A DNA stretch of 64,000 nucleotides from Aquamicrobium sp. LC103 (GTDB lineage Bacteria; Pseudomonadota; Alphaproteobacteria; Rhizobiales; Rhizobiaceae), in the NCBI RefSeq assembly GCF_001014615.2, contig NZ_LBCQ02000004.1, positions 248,001 through 312,000 on the forward strand, written 5' to 3'. The position numbers were made by a program, and so were the translations under genes. Positions 52,310-63,744 of this stretch are shown here, piece by piece. The first letter of the stretch is position 1, and each line of letters starts with the position of its first letter. The notes beneath the pieces were generated by a model. It worked only from the letters and a program-made list of their open reading frames with translations. It searched no databases and had not been told where the DNA came from.

Positions 52310-52376
52310 GCCGTCTTCCTCCTCTAGGTCGGCTTCGTCGGCGCTGCGACTTCGGCCGCGAGCGCGGCGCGCGCGC

Positions 52377-55301
<2,925 letters not shown>

Positions 55302-55457
55302 GACCCTGTCGCCGCCTCGATGTTCCTGGCATTGGCGCGGACACGCCGGCCAATTCGCACATATAGGTATTCACGGCCCGGCATCGAGAGCAGCCGGCAC
55401 CGGATTTTTCTCGCACATCCGGCTTTTCACGCTTTTTTCGCGGCAGGGCAAGGGAAA

Positions 55458-55486
55458 AGAACAAAGGCCGAACAGGCTACTGACAA
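55458..55486 (-). promoter_or_regulatory. SOS box and promoter of uvrA
   Basis: GAAC-AAAGGCC-GAAC (plus strand 55459-55473) is the alphaproteobacterial LexA box GTTC-N7-GTTC. On the minus strand TTGTCA (55486-55481) and TGTTCT (55463-55458) are 17 bases apart and the box covers their spacer and -10. LexA binding there would block uvrA transcription until DNA damage. Confidence 0.7.
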
Positions 55487-55876
55487 AAATCGTGCGGCTC
55501 GATCACGATTTATATCGGCGGCCGGGTTCGAGGTTGACGCCTTTTTGCCTCTGGAGCACACTTCGAGGCGTCAGATGAAGCTCGCCCGGCCGAGTTCCGC
55601 GACGCCCGAGGGGCTCGGAAGAGGCCGTGTGGCAAGGGCCATCTGGAAGACGGTGCAACGACCAAGGGAGCGAGGTATGACCCCACCGGACAGTGCCCAG
55701 AGGCTCCGCCATGTCGCGGGGCCGCGGCGATAATCCCATCGCGCCGGGCGCGAAGCGGAAATCGTCGATTCATCGTACAATTTGAAACCACGATCGGATC
55801 ATCAGGCGCGACCTGAGACGCATCCGAAACAGAACCGGCAAGAATTGCTCGGTAAAGGGTACAGAACCCGGAACAA

Positions 55877-55905
55877 GGCCCCGTCCACTCACCAGTGGCG
55901 GGGCC
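55877..55905. other. Strong GC-rich hairpin in the uvrA-ssb gap
   Basis: GGCCCCG (55877-55883), T bulge, CCACT (55885-55889), CACC loop, AGTGG and CGGGGCC (55894-55905). No T-run follows. The 786-base gap (55302-56087) has no convincing gene; a 53-codon plus-strand frame (from 55574) has no recognised similarity. This hairpin lies just before the ssb promoter and may end a small transcript or be a stabilising RNA structure. Confidence 0.45.
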
Positions 55906-55929
55906 GTCTGCTTACAGGCCGGCCGCCTC

Positions 55930-55971
55930 TTGATCCGAGAGGGAATTCCGGTTATGGAACAAAATAAGAAC
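55930..55971 (+). promoter_or_regulatory. SOS box and promoter of ssb
   Basis: TTGATC (55930-55935) and TATGGA (55953-55958) have a 17-base spacer. GAAC-AAAATAA-GAAC (55957-55971), a perfect GTTC-N7-GTTC LexA box, overlaps the -10. LexA would repress ssb by covering the start region. The leader to the ssb ATG is about 125 nt. Confidence 0.75.
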
Positions 55972-56087
55972 AAAGTAACCTGTGGACGAGCACGGCCGAT
56001 TTCGGGCGGAGGAGCGCATCCGCCGCCGCATTCGGCTAGAGTGCGCGGCACTTTCAATTCGGTTTAGGACGAGCGCGGAGCAGCATC

Positions 56088-56603
56088 ATGGCGGGTAGCG
56101 TAAACAAGGTCATCCTGGTGGGAAATCTCGGCGCAGATCCCGAAATCCGCCGTCTCAACTCCGGCGATCCGGTCGTCAATCTGCGGATCGCGACGTCCGA
56201 AACCTGGCGCGACAAGAATTCGGGCGAGCGCAAGGAAAAGACCGAGTGGCACAATGTCGTCATCTTCAACGACAACCTGGCCAAGGTCGCCGAGCAATAT
56301 CTGAAGAAGGGCATGAAGGTCTATGTCGAGGGTCAGTTGCAGACCCGCAAATGGCAGGATCAGACCGGCAACGACCGCTACACGACCGAAGTCGTCCTCC
56401 AGAAGTTCCGCGGTGAATTGCAGATGCTCGACGCGCGCGGGCAGGGCGAGGGCGGCGGCCAGGTCGGCTACGATCGCGGCGGCGGCGGTTACGACCGCGC
56501 TCCGGCCCGCGGCGGATCGGAATTCGGCCAGTCTGGACCGGGCGGTGGAGGCGGTGGTCGCGGCGGCTATTCCAGCGATCTCGACGACGAAATTCCGTTC
56601 TGA
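56088..56603 (+). CDS. ssb: Single-stranded DNA-binding protein
   Basis: 171 residues. OB-fold domain (about 1-115, [21 protein letters not shown]), Gly-rich linker (about 118-160) and the acidic tip DDEIPF that binds partner proteins such as RarA. It protects single-stranded DNA in replication and repair. It has an SOS box and lies divergent from uvrA, the classic alphaproteobacterial pair. Confidence 0.97.
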   Translation: MAGSVNKVILVGNLGADPEIRRLNSGDPVVNLRIATSETWRDKNSGERKEKTEWHNVVIFNDNLAKVAEQYLKKGMKVYVEGQLQTRKWQDQTGNDRYTTEVVLQKFRGELQMLDARGQGEGGGQVGYDRGGGGYDRAPARGGSEFGQSGPGGGGGGRGGYSSDLDDEIPF

Positions 56604-56606
56604 TCG

Positions 56607-57113
56607 ATGTGCCTGATGTGCGGCGACGTTTCCGCCGCGCGCCACGGCTTTGGGCTGAGCGAGCGGCCGGCACAGGTTCTCACCGGTTTGACCTGGGAGG
56701 GAACCTACGAGGCCGCCGCCGGCGCGCTCCATTCGATGATCGAGCGCGTGAAGGCCTATTCGGACGCTCAGCCGGGGGTCTGGAAAAGTCCGATCGTCGG
56801 TATTTCCTGGAACGACCGCCCCGAGGGCTTCCGCTATTTCGCGGGCGTTTCCGCCGGCGAGGGGGAGATGTCGCCGGCGGAGGAAGCCGACGGGTTCGGG
56901 CGGATATCGCTGCCCGAGATGCGCTTCGCCAGCAGTTGGCATGGCCCGCGCGACGGCGACGTCGTCCCCCACTACGGGCGCATGATCGAGTGGATGCGGG
57001 AGGAGGGGCTTGCCCGCGACGCGTCGCTCATGCATCAGCGCGAGGAATACCCTCACGACATCGATCTCACCCTGCCGCCGACGCTGAGAATCATGATGCC
57101 GGTCAAAGGCTGA
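56607..57113 (+). CDS. GyrI-like / AraC effector-binding domain protein
   Basis: 168 residues; start ATG 56607 (MCLMCGDVSAARHGFG) or ATG 56616. The later part resembles GyrI-like small-molecule-binding domains: WEGTYEAAAGALHSMIERVKAY, VGISWNDRPEGFRYFAGVS and YGRMIEWMREEGL. Such proteins bind drugs or inhibit gyrase. It starts 3 bases after ssb and may be cotranscribed. Cys2 and Cys5 at the start (CLMC) are noted. The function is not proven. Confidence 0.7.
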   Translation: MCLMCGDVSAARHGFGLSERPAQVLTGLTWEGTYEAAAGALHSMIERVKAYSDAQPGVWKSPIVGISWNDRPEGFRYFAGVSAGEGEMSPAEEADGFGRISLPEMRFASSWHGPRDGDVVPHYGRMIEWMREEGLARDASLMHQREEYPHDIDLTLPPTLRIMMPVKG

Positions 57114-57337
57114 GCTTCGTATTCTATTCCGGCCTCGTAAGAAATCGCGCGGATAAAGATATGTCTCATCTGTTCGGACAAAGTGAAGCCTGGTCTTCCG
57201 ATTGAGACAATTACGACACATTCTCGGCAGGTTTTTCGGATCACCGTAGGCGCGGTTATTCGGACCCGGGTCAGAACCGGTCAAAGATGCGGATAACCTT
57301 TTCGACACGATTCCAAAACTCGAAAAGGACAGAACCT

Positions 57338-57739
57338 ATGAACCTCAGAACAAAGCTCATCGCGGCGTGCTCAGTCGTTGCCCTGGGTTTCGGGCCGATG
57401 CTCGGCGTGGTGCATGCCCAGGAGGCTTCGCCGGTTCCCAATCAGGAGCAACCCTCTGCCGAAGCGCCGTCCTTCAGCGACGAGAAGCTGAAGTCGTTCG
57501 CGGTCGCCTTCCTCGAGGTCAGCAAGATCACGCAGGAATACCAGCCGCAGCTGGAGGGCGCCAAGACGCCCGAGGACCAGCAGCGCGTCCAGTCCGAAGC
57601 CAGCGACAAGATGGTCAACGCGGTTGAATCGTCTGAAGGTATTTCCGTTGAGGAGTACACGCAGATCATCCAGGCCGCGCAGACGGATCCCGAACTGGCC
57701 CAGAAGATCAACGGACACATCACCGAAGCGGCTCAATAG
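57338..57739 (+). CDS. Secreted DUF4168 family protein
   Basis: 133 residues from ATG 57338; in-frame upstream codons from 57287 are not part of a signal peptide. A signal peptide ends near VVHAQ (about 25-29). The mature part is a DUF4168 helix bundle: FSDEKLKSFAVAFLEVSKITQ and EEYTQIIQAAQTDPELAQKI. It is a periplasmic protein of unknown role. Preceded by a 224-base gap with no clear gene. Confidence 0.8.
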   Translation: MNLRTKLIAACSVVALGFGPMLGVVHAQEASPVPNQEQPSAEAPSFSDEKLKSFAVAFLEVSKITQEYQPQLEGAKTPEDQQRVQSEASDKMVNAVESSEGISVEEYTQIIQAAQTDPELAQKINGHITEAAQ

Positions 57740-57869
57740 GCCGCGGGGCCCGAACGGGCACGCAGGACGCAAGGCATCGGCGCCGGCCGGAACTTTTCCG
57801 GCGCGGTGCCGTCTGTCTGTCGACCGGTACCGCCACGATCCCGTCTTGCGATCGCGGCGGGCCGGCCAA

Positions 57870-57910
57870 GCGTGTCTTCCGAAAGCGGTATCCGGGTTCG
57901 GTAGACATGC
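57870..57910. repeat. Palindromic element between convergent genes
   Basis: GCGTGTCT (57870-57877) pairs with AGACATGC (57903-57910), one G-T pair. Inside it CCGAA (57879-57883) pairs with TTCGG (57897-57901) and CGG (86-88) with CCG (92-94). It lies between the DUF4168 and marC genes and, like the one at 43268, has a CCGAAA core. Likely another rhizobial palindromic intergenic repeat. Confidence 0.55.
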
Positions 57911-57972
57911 GTGGAAACGAAGACCTTGGCGCGGTCAGCGAATCCGAAGGATCGCATCGCGGCTTGGATGAG

Positions 57973-58602
57973 TCAGGCGAGGATGAGCGCCTTGATGCCG
58001 TCGGCGACGAACTGGACGGCGAGCGCGGCGAGGATGACGCCCAGCAGCCGGGTGAGGATCGAGCGTCCGGTCTCACCGAGGAAGGCGTCGACGCGCTCGG
58101 CGAGGACGAAGACGAGATAGGTGATCGCGATCGACAGGGCGATGATCGCCACGAGCGCGGCTCTCTCGGCCGGCGAGGGCAGGGTGCCGGAAAGCAGCAC
58201 CGTCGCCGAGATCGCGCCGGGGCCGGCGATCAGCGGTATGGCCAACGGGAAGGCCGCGATGTTGCGGATCATGTCCTTGGTCACGGCGCGTTCCGCGCTC
58301 CTCTCGTGCCGCTCCTGGCGCCGTTCGAAGATCATCTCGAAGGCGATGTAGAAGAGCAGCAGTCCGCCTGCGACGCGGAAGGCGGGCAGCGTTATTCCGA
58401 AGACGGCGAGAATGGTGGCGCCCGCTATCGCGAATATGGCGAGGACGACGAGCGAGATGATGCTGGCGCGCAAGCCGACCTGCATGCGCTCGCTGCGGTT
58501 CATGCCGCCGGTCAGCGCCAGGAAGAGCGGGGCGAGGCCGGGCGGGTCGATCGTCACGAGGATCGTCACGAAGGCGTTAAAATAGGTCTCGAAGCTCGCC
58601 AT
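57973..58602 (-). CDS. MarC family integral membrane protein
   Basis: 209 residues, six predicted membrane spans. VTIDPPGLAPLFLALTGGM near 17-35 and PLAIPLIAGPGAISATVLL near 117-135 are MarC family motifs. It was once linked to multiple antibiotic resistance, but that role was not confirmed; the function is unknown. It is convergent with the DUF4168 gene and divergent from gyrA. Confidence 0.88.
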   Translation of the reverse strand: MASFETYFNAFVTILVTIDPPGLAPLFLALTGGMNRSERMQVGLRASIISLVVLAIFAIAGATILAVFGITLPAFRVAGGLLLFYIAFEMIFERRQERHERSAERAVTKDMIRNIAAFPLAIPLIAGPGAISATVLLSGTLPSPAERAALVAIIALSIAITYLVFVLAERVDAFLGETGRSILTRLLGVILAALAVQFVADGIKALILA

Positions 58603-58885
58603 CGCCTTTCCCCTCGCTGCGCGACCCTTTCACGTCGTCAGTGGTAGCGGATGATCGCGCCGAAGGCCAGAACATGGCACCGGTCGCGGATCGAAACGAC
58701 GGCGCGGGGGATGTGGGGGATTGCAGCGAAATCTGCCGTTTTCAACGGCCGCGAATCACCCTTCCGGCGATCGGCGGTTCAATATGGGAGTTTTCGGGGC
58801 GAGGCCGCGACAACGTGTTTCGTCGTAATGCGTCAACTATCTGATTTAAAATGAAAATTCGTCTCTGGAAATCTCCCTCGCCGAT

Positions 58886-58913
58886 TTGGAAAAATGGCTG
58901 CTGTTCCTATATA
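58886..58913 (+). promoter_or_regulatory. Candidate promoter near gyrA
   Basis: TTGGAA (58886-58891) and TATATA (58908-58913) are 16 bases apart. It lies 38 bases before the gyrA TTG, but its predicted start (about 58919) would leave out the AAGGAG at 58913-58918. A second weak -10 (TAAAAT, 58847-58852) is further upstream. The remaining 348-base gap (58603-58950) has no gene on either strand that I can support, other than the micro-ORF below. Confidence 0.4.
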
Positions 58914-58930
58914 AGGAGACAGTGATCCCC

Positions 58931-58954
58931 ATGCATGATTGTGACTTCAATTGA
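58931..58954 (+). CDS. Possible leader micro-ORF overlapping the gyrA start
   Basis: ATG CAT GAT TGT GAC TTC AAT TGA encodes MHDCDFN. Its TGA (58952-58954) overlaps the gyrA TTG (58951-58953). AAGGAG at 58913-58918 is 12 bases before it, a little far; an in-frame GTG at 58922 extends it to ten codons. Because the gyrA TTG has no close ribosome site, ribosomes ending here could re-initiate there. Experimental support is needed; it is inferred from geometry. Confidence 0.35.
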   Translation: MHDCDFN

Positions 58955-61731
58955 CCGACCAGACCACCCCGCGCGGGCCCCAGGACGAGCCTGACGGCAT
59001 CGAACCGATCTCGATCATAGAGGAGATGCAGCGCTCCTATCTCGACTACGCCATGAGCGTGATCGTGAGCCGCGCTCTCCCCGATGTGCGCGACGGGCTC
59101 AAGCCCGTTCACCGGCGCATCATGTATGCGTCGCATGAGAGCGGCTATCACTGGAACCGCAAATATGTGAAGTCGGCGCGTCCCGTCGCCGACGTGATGG
59201 GTAAGTACCATCCGCATGGCGACGCTTCGATCTACGATGCCCTGGTCCGCATGGCGCAGGATTGGTCGATGCGCGTGCCGCTCATCGACGGACAGGGCAA
59301 TTTCGGCTCGATCGACGGCGACCCTCCGGCGGCGATGCGTTATACGGAGTCGCGCCTCACCAAGGTCGCGCACGAGCTGCTGGAAGATATCGACAAGGAA
59401 ACCGTCGATTTCCAGGATACCTACGATGCGTCCGGGCAGGAGCCGAAGGTGCTGCCGGCGCGCTTCCCGAACCTGCTCGTCAACGGTTCAGGCGGCATCG
59501 CCGTCGGCATGGCCACCAACATCCCGCCGCACAATCTCACCGAAGTGGTCGATGGCTGCATCGCGCTGATCGACAATCCGGCGATAGAGCTGCCGGAACT
59601 GATGGAAATCATTCCAGGACCGGACTTCCCGACCGGCGGCCTCATTCTCGGCCGCTCCGGCATCTACAGCGCCTATCAGACCGGCCGCGGCTCGGTGCTG
59701 ATGCGCGGCCGTGTCGCCATCGAGCAGATCCGCAACGAACGCGAGGCGATCATCGTCACCGAAGTTCCCTACCAGGTGAACAAGGCCTCGATGATCGAGA
59801 AGATGGCCGAGCTGGTGCGCGACAAGCGCATCGAGGGCATCTCCGACATACGCGACGAGAGCGATCGCCAGGGTTACCGCGTGGTGGTGGAGCTGAAGCG
59901 CGACGCCAATGCCGAGGTGATCCTCAACCAGCTCTACCGTTTCACGCCCTTGCAGACCTCCTTCGGCGTCAATGTGGTGGCGCTGAACGGCGGCAAGCCG
60001 GAGCAGATGAACCTGCTCGACATGCTGCGCGCCTTCGCCGCGTTCCGCGAGGAGGTGATCAGCCGGCGCACGAAGTATCTGCTGCGCAAGGCGCGCGACC
60101 GCGCGCATGTGCTGGTCGGGCTTGCGATCGCCGTCGCCAATATCGACGAGGTCATCAAGCTCATCCGCCACGCGCCGGACCCGCAGACGGCGCGCGAGCA
60201 GTTGATGGAGCGACGCTGGCCGGCCGCCGACGTCGAGGCGCTGATCCTGCTGATCGACGATCCGCGCCATCGGATCAACGAGGACGGCACCTACAACCTT
60301 TCCGAGGAGCAGGCCCGCGCCATCCTCGAACTGCGCCTGCAGCGCCTGACGGCGCTCGGCCGCGACGAGATCGCCGACGAGCTGAACACGATCGGCACCG
60401 AGATCACCGACTATCTCGACATCCTTTCGTCGCGCGCGCGCATCCAGCAGATCGTCAAGGACGAACTCAACGCCGTCCGCGAGGAATTCGGCACGCCGCG
60501 GCGCACCGAGATCGTCGACGGCGGCGCGGACATGGACGACGAGGATCTCATCCAGCGCGAGGACATGGTCGTCACCGTCAGCCATTCCGGCTACATCAAG
60601 CGCGTGCCGCTGTCGCTCTACCGGGCGCAGCGCCGGGGCGGCAAGGGCCGCTCGGGCATGTCGACCAAGAACGAGGATTTCGTCACGCGCCTGTTCGTGG
60701 CCAACACCCACACGCCGGTGCTGTTCTTCTCCTCGCGCGGCATCGTCTACAAGGAGAAGGTCTGGCGCCTGCCGGTCGGCAGCCCGCAATCGCGCGGCAA
60801 GGCGCTGATCAACATGCTGCCGCTCGAGCAGGGCGAGCGCATCACCACCATCCTGCCGCTGCCGGAGGACGAGGCGAGCTGGGGTGAGCTCGACGTCATG
60901 TTCGCGACCAAGCGCGGCACGGTGCGTCGCAACAAGCTGTCCGACTTCGTCCAGGTCAACCGCAACGGCAAGATCGCCATGAAGCTCGACGAGGAGGGCG
61001 ACGAGATCCTCGGCGTCTACACCTGCACCGAGAACGACGACGTGCTGCTGACGGCGGATACCGGCCAGTGCATCCGCTTCCCCGTGACGGACGTCCGTGT
61101 GTTCGCGGGCCGCAATTCGGTCGGCGTGCGCGGCATAAATCTCTCCTCCGGGGACAAGGTGATCTCGATGGCCATCCTCGGCCATGTCGAGGCGAGCCCT
61201 GCGGAACGCTCGGCCTATCTCAAGCAGAGCGCCGCCGAACGCAGGCTCGCGACCGGCGAGGAAGAGGAAATCTCACTCACCAACGAGGAGGTCGAGGAGG
61301 ACGCCCAGCTCTCGCAGGAGCGCTTCGACGAGCTGAAGGCGCGCGAGCAGTTCGTGCTGACCGTCAGCGAGAAGGGCTACGGCAAGCGTTCGTCGTCCTA
61401 CGATTTCCGGGTGATCGGACGCGGCGGCAAGGGCATTCGCGCCACCGACGTCTCGAAAGCGGCGGAGATCGGCCCGCTCGTCGCCGCCTTCCCGGTGGAG
61501 AACGAGGACCAGATCATGCTGGTCTCCGACGGCGGCCAGGTCATCCGCGTGCCGGTCAACGGCATCCGCTTCGCCAGCCGGGCGACCAAGGGCGTGACGA
61601 TCTTCAACACCGCCGCGAGCGAGCGCGTGGTCTCGGTCGAGCGCATCTCCGAGCCGCAGGGCGATGAGGATGAAGGGGAGGCCGTCGAGAACGGAATGCC
61701 CGAGGCGGAAGCGGGCGAGACGGAAGCGTAA
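58951..61731 (+). CDS. gyrA: DNA gyrase subunit A
   Basis: 926 residues with a TTG start ([16 protein letters not shown]), supported because an in-frame stop lies just upstream at 58942 and rhizobial GyrA begins alike. The next ATG is codon 26, in the conserved [15 protein letters not shown]. Catalytic Tyr131 lies in [10 protein letters not shown]. The GyrA box QRRGGKG precedes the C-terminal beta-pinwheel. The QRDR is [10 protein letters not shown] with Ala92 at the position of E. coli Ser83. An acidic tail ends the protein. A hairpin (CCGGCC...GGCCGG, 61749-61775) follows. Confidence 0.95.
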   Translation: MTDQTTPRGPQDEPDGIEPISIIEEMQRSYLDYAMSVIVSRALPDVRDGLKPVHRRIMYASHESGYHWNRKYVKSARPVADVMGKYHPHGDASIYDALVRMAQDWSMRVPLIDGQGNFGSIDGDPPAAMRYTESRLTKVAHELLEDIDKETVDFQDTYDASGQEPKVLPARFPNLLVNGSGGIAVGMATNIPPHNLTEVVDGCIALIDNPAIELPELMEIIPGPDFPTGGLILGRSGIYSAYQTGRGSVLMRGRVAIEQIRNEREAIIVTEVPYQVNKASMIEKMAELVRDKRIEGISDIRDESDRQGYRVVVELKRDANAEVILNQLYRFTPLQTSFGVNVVALNGGKPEQMNLLDMLRAFAAFREEVISRRTKYLLRKARDRAHVLVGLAIAVANIDEVIKLIRHAPDPQTAREQLMERRWPAADVEALILLIDDPRHRINEDGTYNLSEEQARAILELRLQRLTALGRDEIADELNTIGTEITDYLDILSSRARIQQIVKDELNAVREEFGTPRRTEIVDGGADMDDEDLIQREDMVVTVSHSGYIKRVPLSLYRAQRRGGKGRSGMSTKNEDFVTRLFVANTHTPVLFFSSRGIVYKEKVWRLPVGSPQSRGKALINMLPLEQGERITTILPLPEDEASWGELDVMFATKRGTVRRNKLSDFVQVNRNGKIAMKLDEEGDEILGVYTCTENDDVLLTADTGQCIRFPVTDVRVFAGRNSVGVRGINLSSGDKVISMAILGHVEASPAERSAYLKQSAAERRLATGEEEEISLTNEEVEEDAQLSQERFDELKAREQFVLTVSEKGYGKRSSSYDFRVIGRGGKGIRATDVSKAAEIGPLVAAFPVENEDQIMLVSDGGQVIRVPVNGIRFASRATKGVTIFNTAASERVVSVERISEPQGDEDEGEAVENGMPEAEAGETEA

Positions 61732-61762
61732 GGATCAGGCAGACGCCGCCGGCCCCGTTGGT

Positions 61763-61897
61763 TCAACGAGGCCGGTAGCGGTTTACGGTTTCACGCTGTG
61801 TCTGCAGCCGCATGCGCTGGGTTTCCTGATGAATGCCGAATGCGGTGGCGATGAGCATGGCCAAGGTCATGGCCAGAGCGAGCATGAAAATCATCAT
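61763..61897 (-). CDS. Small membrane protein (44 residues)
   Basis: Complement of 61763-61897: MMIFMLALAMTLAMLIATA, then FGIHQETQRMRLQTQRETVN and RYRPR. The first ~22 residues form a hydrophobic helix, the rest is basic and polar, a one-span topology. AAGGAG lies 8 bases before the ATG pair, an excellent ribosome site. It falls below usual length cut-offs. The gene is convergent with gyrA and shares its 3' hairpin. Similar tiny proteins occur in rhizobia (recollection). Function unknown. Confidence 0.6.
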   Translation of the reverse strand: MMIFMLALAMTLAMLIATAFGIHQETQRMRLQTQRETVNRYRPR

Positions 61898-62104
61898 CTG
61901 CGTATCTCCTTGGTGAAATAACGGACGAATTTCGATTTGGTTTCACCGGCCATCCGCATGGTCGGCGGTGATTCTGCGGGGACTTTGGATGAAGCGTGTT
62001 GAACCCATGCTGAGACGGCCGTTCATGCGGCGTTCATTCGCCCATCGAGGGCGGTCGGCGCGTGCGAATTGCGTTTGCCCGGCAAGCCCGCTAGAAGCGC
62101 AGGC

Positions 62105-62605
62105 ATGACCAAGCGCATCGCCTTCTACGCGGGATCCTTCGATCCCCTGACCAACGGCCATCTCGACGTGCTGAAGGGCGCGCTGACGATCGCCGACGAG
62201 ATCGTCGTCGGCATTGGCATACAGGCCTCGAAGCAGCCGCTGTTCTCCTTCGAGGAGCGCGTGAAGCTCATCGAGCACTGGGCGAAGGGGGAGCTCGGGG
62301 AGGAAGCGCCGCGGTTGCGCGTGGTCTCCTTCAAGGGACTGGTGATCGACGCCTCGCGCGAGCATGGCGCCTCGATCATGATCCGCGGGCTGCGCGACGG
62401 CACCGATCTCGATTACGAGATGCAGATGGCCGGCATGAACGAGACGATGGCGCCGGAACTGCAGACGGTCTTCCTGCCGGCCAGCCCCTCGGTGCGCACG
62501 ATTACGGCCACACTCGTGCGCCAGATAGCTTCCATGGGCGGCGACATCCGGCCCTTCGTTCCCTCGGTCGTGGCGGATGCGCTCGCGGCCAAATTCAAAT
62601 CATAA
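62105..62605 (+). CDS. coaD: Phosphopantetheine adenylyltransferase
   Basis: 166 residues from ATG 62105 ([18 protein letters not shown]); the 12-residue upstream extension from 62069 is not conserved. The nucleotidyl-transferase GSFDP (10-14) and TNGH (16-19) motifs are followed by [22 protein letters not shown] and the C-terminal [16 protein letters not shown]. It makes dephospho-CoA from 4'-phosphopantetheine and ATP in CoA synthesis. Two cyclophilin genes follow on the same strand. Confidence 0.95.
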   Translation: MTKRIAFYAGSFDPLTNGHLDVLKGALTIADEIVVGIGIQASKQPLFSFEERVKLIEHWAKGELGEEAPRLRVVSFKGLVIDASREHGASIMIRGLRDGTDLDYEMQMAGMNETMAPELQTVFLPASPSVRTITATLVRQIASMGGDIRPFVPSVVADALAAKFKS

Positions 62606-62623
62606 ACAGACGGGAGTGGCTCC

Positions 62624-63208
62624 ATGCAATTTCTGAGGTTTGCCTCGTCGGCGATCGTCGCCGCGGGCTTGCTGATGGCCGGTTCGGCAATCGCCGCCGA
62701 GCCCGAGAACACCATGGTCATCGAACTCAAGGACGGTGAGGTGACGATCGCGCTTCGTCCCGACCTCGCGCCCAAGCATGTCGAGCAGATCAAGAAGCTG
62801 GTGCGCGGCGGCGAATACGACAACGTCGCCTTTCACCGCGTCATCGGCGGGTTCATGGCGCAGACCGGCGACGTCGAATTCGGCGATATGGTGAACGGCT
62901 ACAACAGCCAGCGCGCCGGCACGGGCGGCTCCTCGCTCGGCAACATTCCGGCCGAGTTCTCCGACGAACGCTTCGTGCGCGGCACGGTCGGCATGGCGCG
63001 CGCGCAGGATCCGGATTCCGCCAATTCGCAATTCTTCATCATGTTCGCTCCGGCGCCTCCGCTCGACGGCAACTACACCGTCATCGGGCAGGTGGAGAGC
63101 GGCATGGAACTCGTCGACAACATCAAGAAGGGCGATGCGGCCAACAACGGCGCCGTCACCGACCCCGACAGGATGGTTTCGGTCCGCATCGGCGCGGACG
63201 CGAACTGA
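62624..63208 (+). CDS. Peptidyl-prolyl cis-trans isomerase (cyclophilin), exported
   Basis: 194 residues. A signal peptide ends near SAIAAE (about 21-26). The cyclophilin fold shows AFHRVIGGFMAQTGD and the active-site segment MARAQDPDSANSQFFIMF. It isomerises proline bonds in periplasmic proteins. 18 bases after coaD, 23 before the second cyclophilin. The pair differ mainly in export. Confidence 0.93.
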   Translation: MQFLRFASSAIVAAGLLMAGSAIAAEPENTMVIELKDGEVTIALRPDLAPKHVEQIKKLVRGGEYDNVAFHRVIGGFMAQTGDVEFGDMVNGYNSQRAGTGGSSLGNIPAEFSDERFVRGTVGMARAQDPDSANSQFFIMFAPAPPLDGNYTVIGQVESGMELVDNIKKGDAANNGAVTDPDRMVSVRIGADAN

Positions 63209-63231
63209 ACTCAAAGCAAAGGATTCTCACT

Positions 63232-63744
63232 ATGGCTGAAATCAAGGATCGCGAGAACGCGCTGATCATGGAGACGACGAAGGGCCAGGTCGTCATCGAG
63301 CTCTTTCCCGATCTCGCTCCCGGCCATGTCGGCCGCATCAAGGAACTCGCCCGCGAGGGAGCCTATGACGGCGTGGTCTTCCACCGGGTCATCGACGGCT
63401 TCATGGCGCAGACCGGCGACGTGAAGTTCGGCAAGTCCGACGGCCCGAGCTTCAATCCGGCCCGCGCCGGCATGGGCGGCTCCGACAAGGCGGACCTGAA
63501 GGCCGAGTTCTCCAACGTCAATCACGGCCGCGGCACCTGCTCCATGGCGCGCGCGCAGAACTCGAACTCCGCCAATTCGCAGTTCTTCATCTGTTTCGAG
63601 GATGCAGGCTTCCTCAACCGCCAGTATACGGTCTGGGGCCAGGTCATCGAGGGCATGGAAAATGTCGACAAGATCAAGCGCGGCGAACCCGTGCAGGATC
63701 CCGACAAGATCGTGTCGCTGAAGGTCGCGGCCGACGTGGAATGA
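63232..63744 (+). CDS. Peptidyl-prolyl cis-trans isomerase (cyclophilin), cytosolic
   Basis: 170 residues without signal peptide (MAEIKDRENALIMETTKG). Same cyclophilin core as the preceding gene: VFHRVIDGFMAQTGDVKFGK and SMARAQNSNSANSQFFICF. A tandem duplication with separate localisation is inferred. The stop overlaps the next start (ATGA). Confidence 0.93.
   Translation: MAEIKDRENALIMETTKGQVVIELFPDLAPGHVGRIKELAREGAYDGVVFHRVIDGFMAQTGDVKFGKSDGPSFNPARAGMGGSDKADLKAEFSNVNHGRGTCSMARAQNSNSANSQFFICFEDAGFLNRQYTVWGQVIEGMENVDKIKRGEPVQDPDKIVSLKVAADVE

Noticed and set aside
57053-57244. 63-residue minus-strand frame between the GyrI-like and DUF4168 genes
   Set aside because: Overlaps the 3' end of the GyrI-like gene, has no good ribosome site and no family features.
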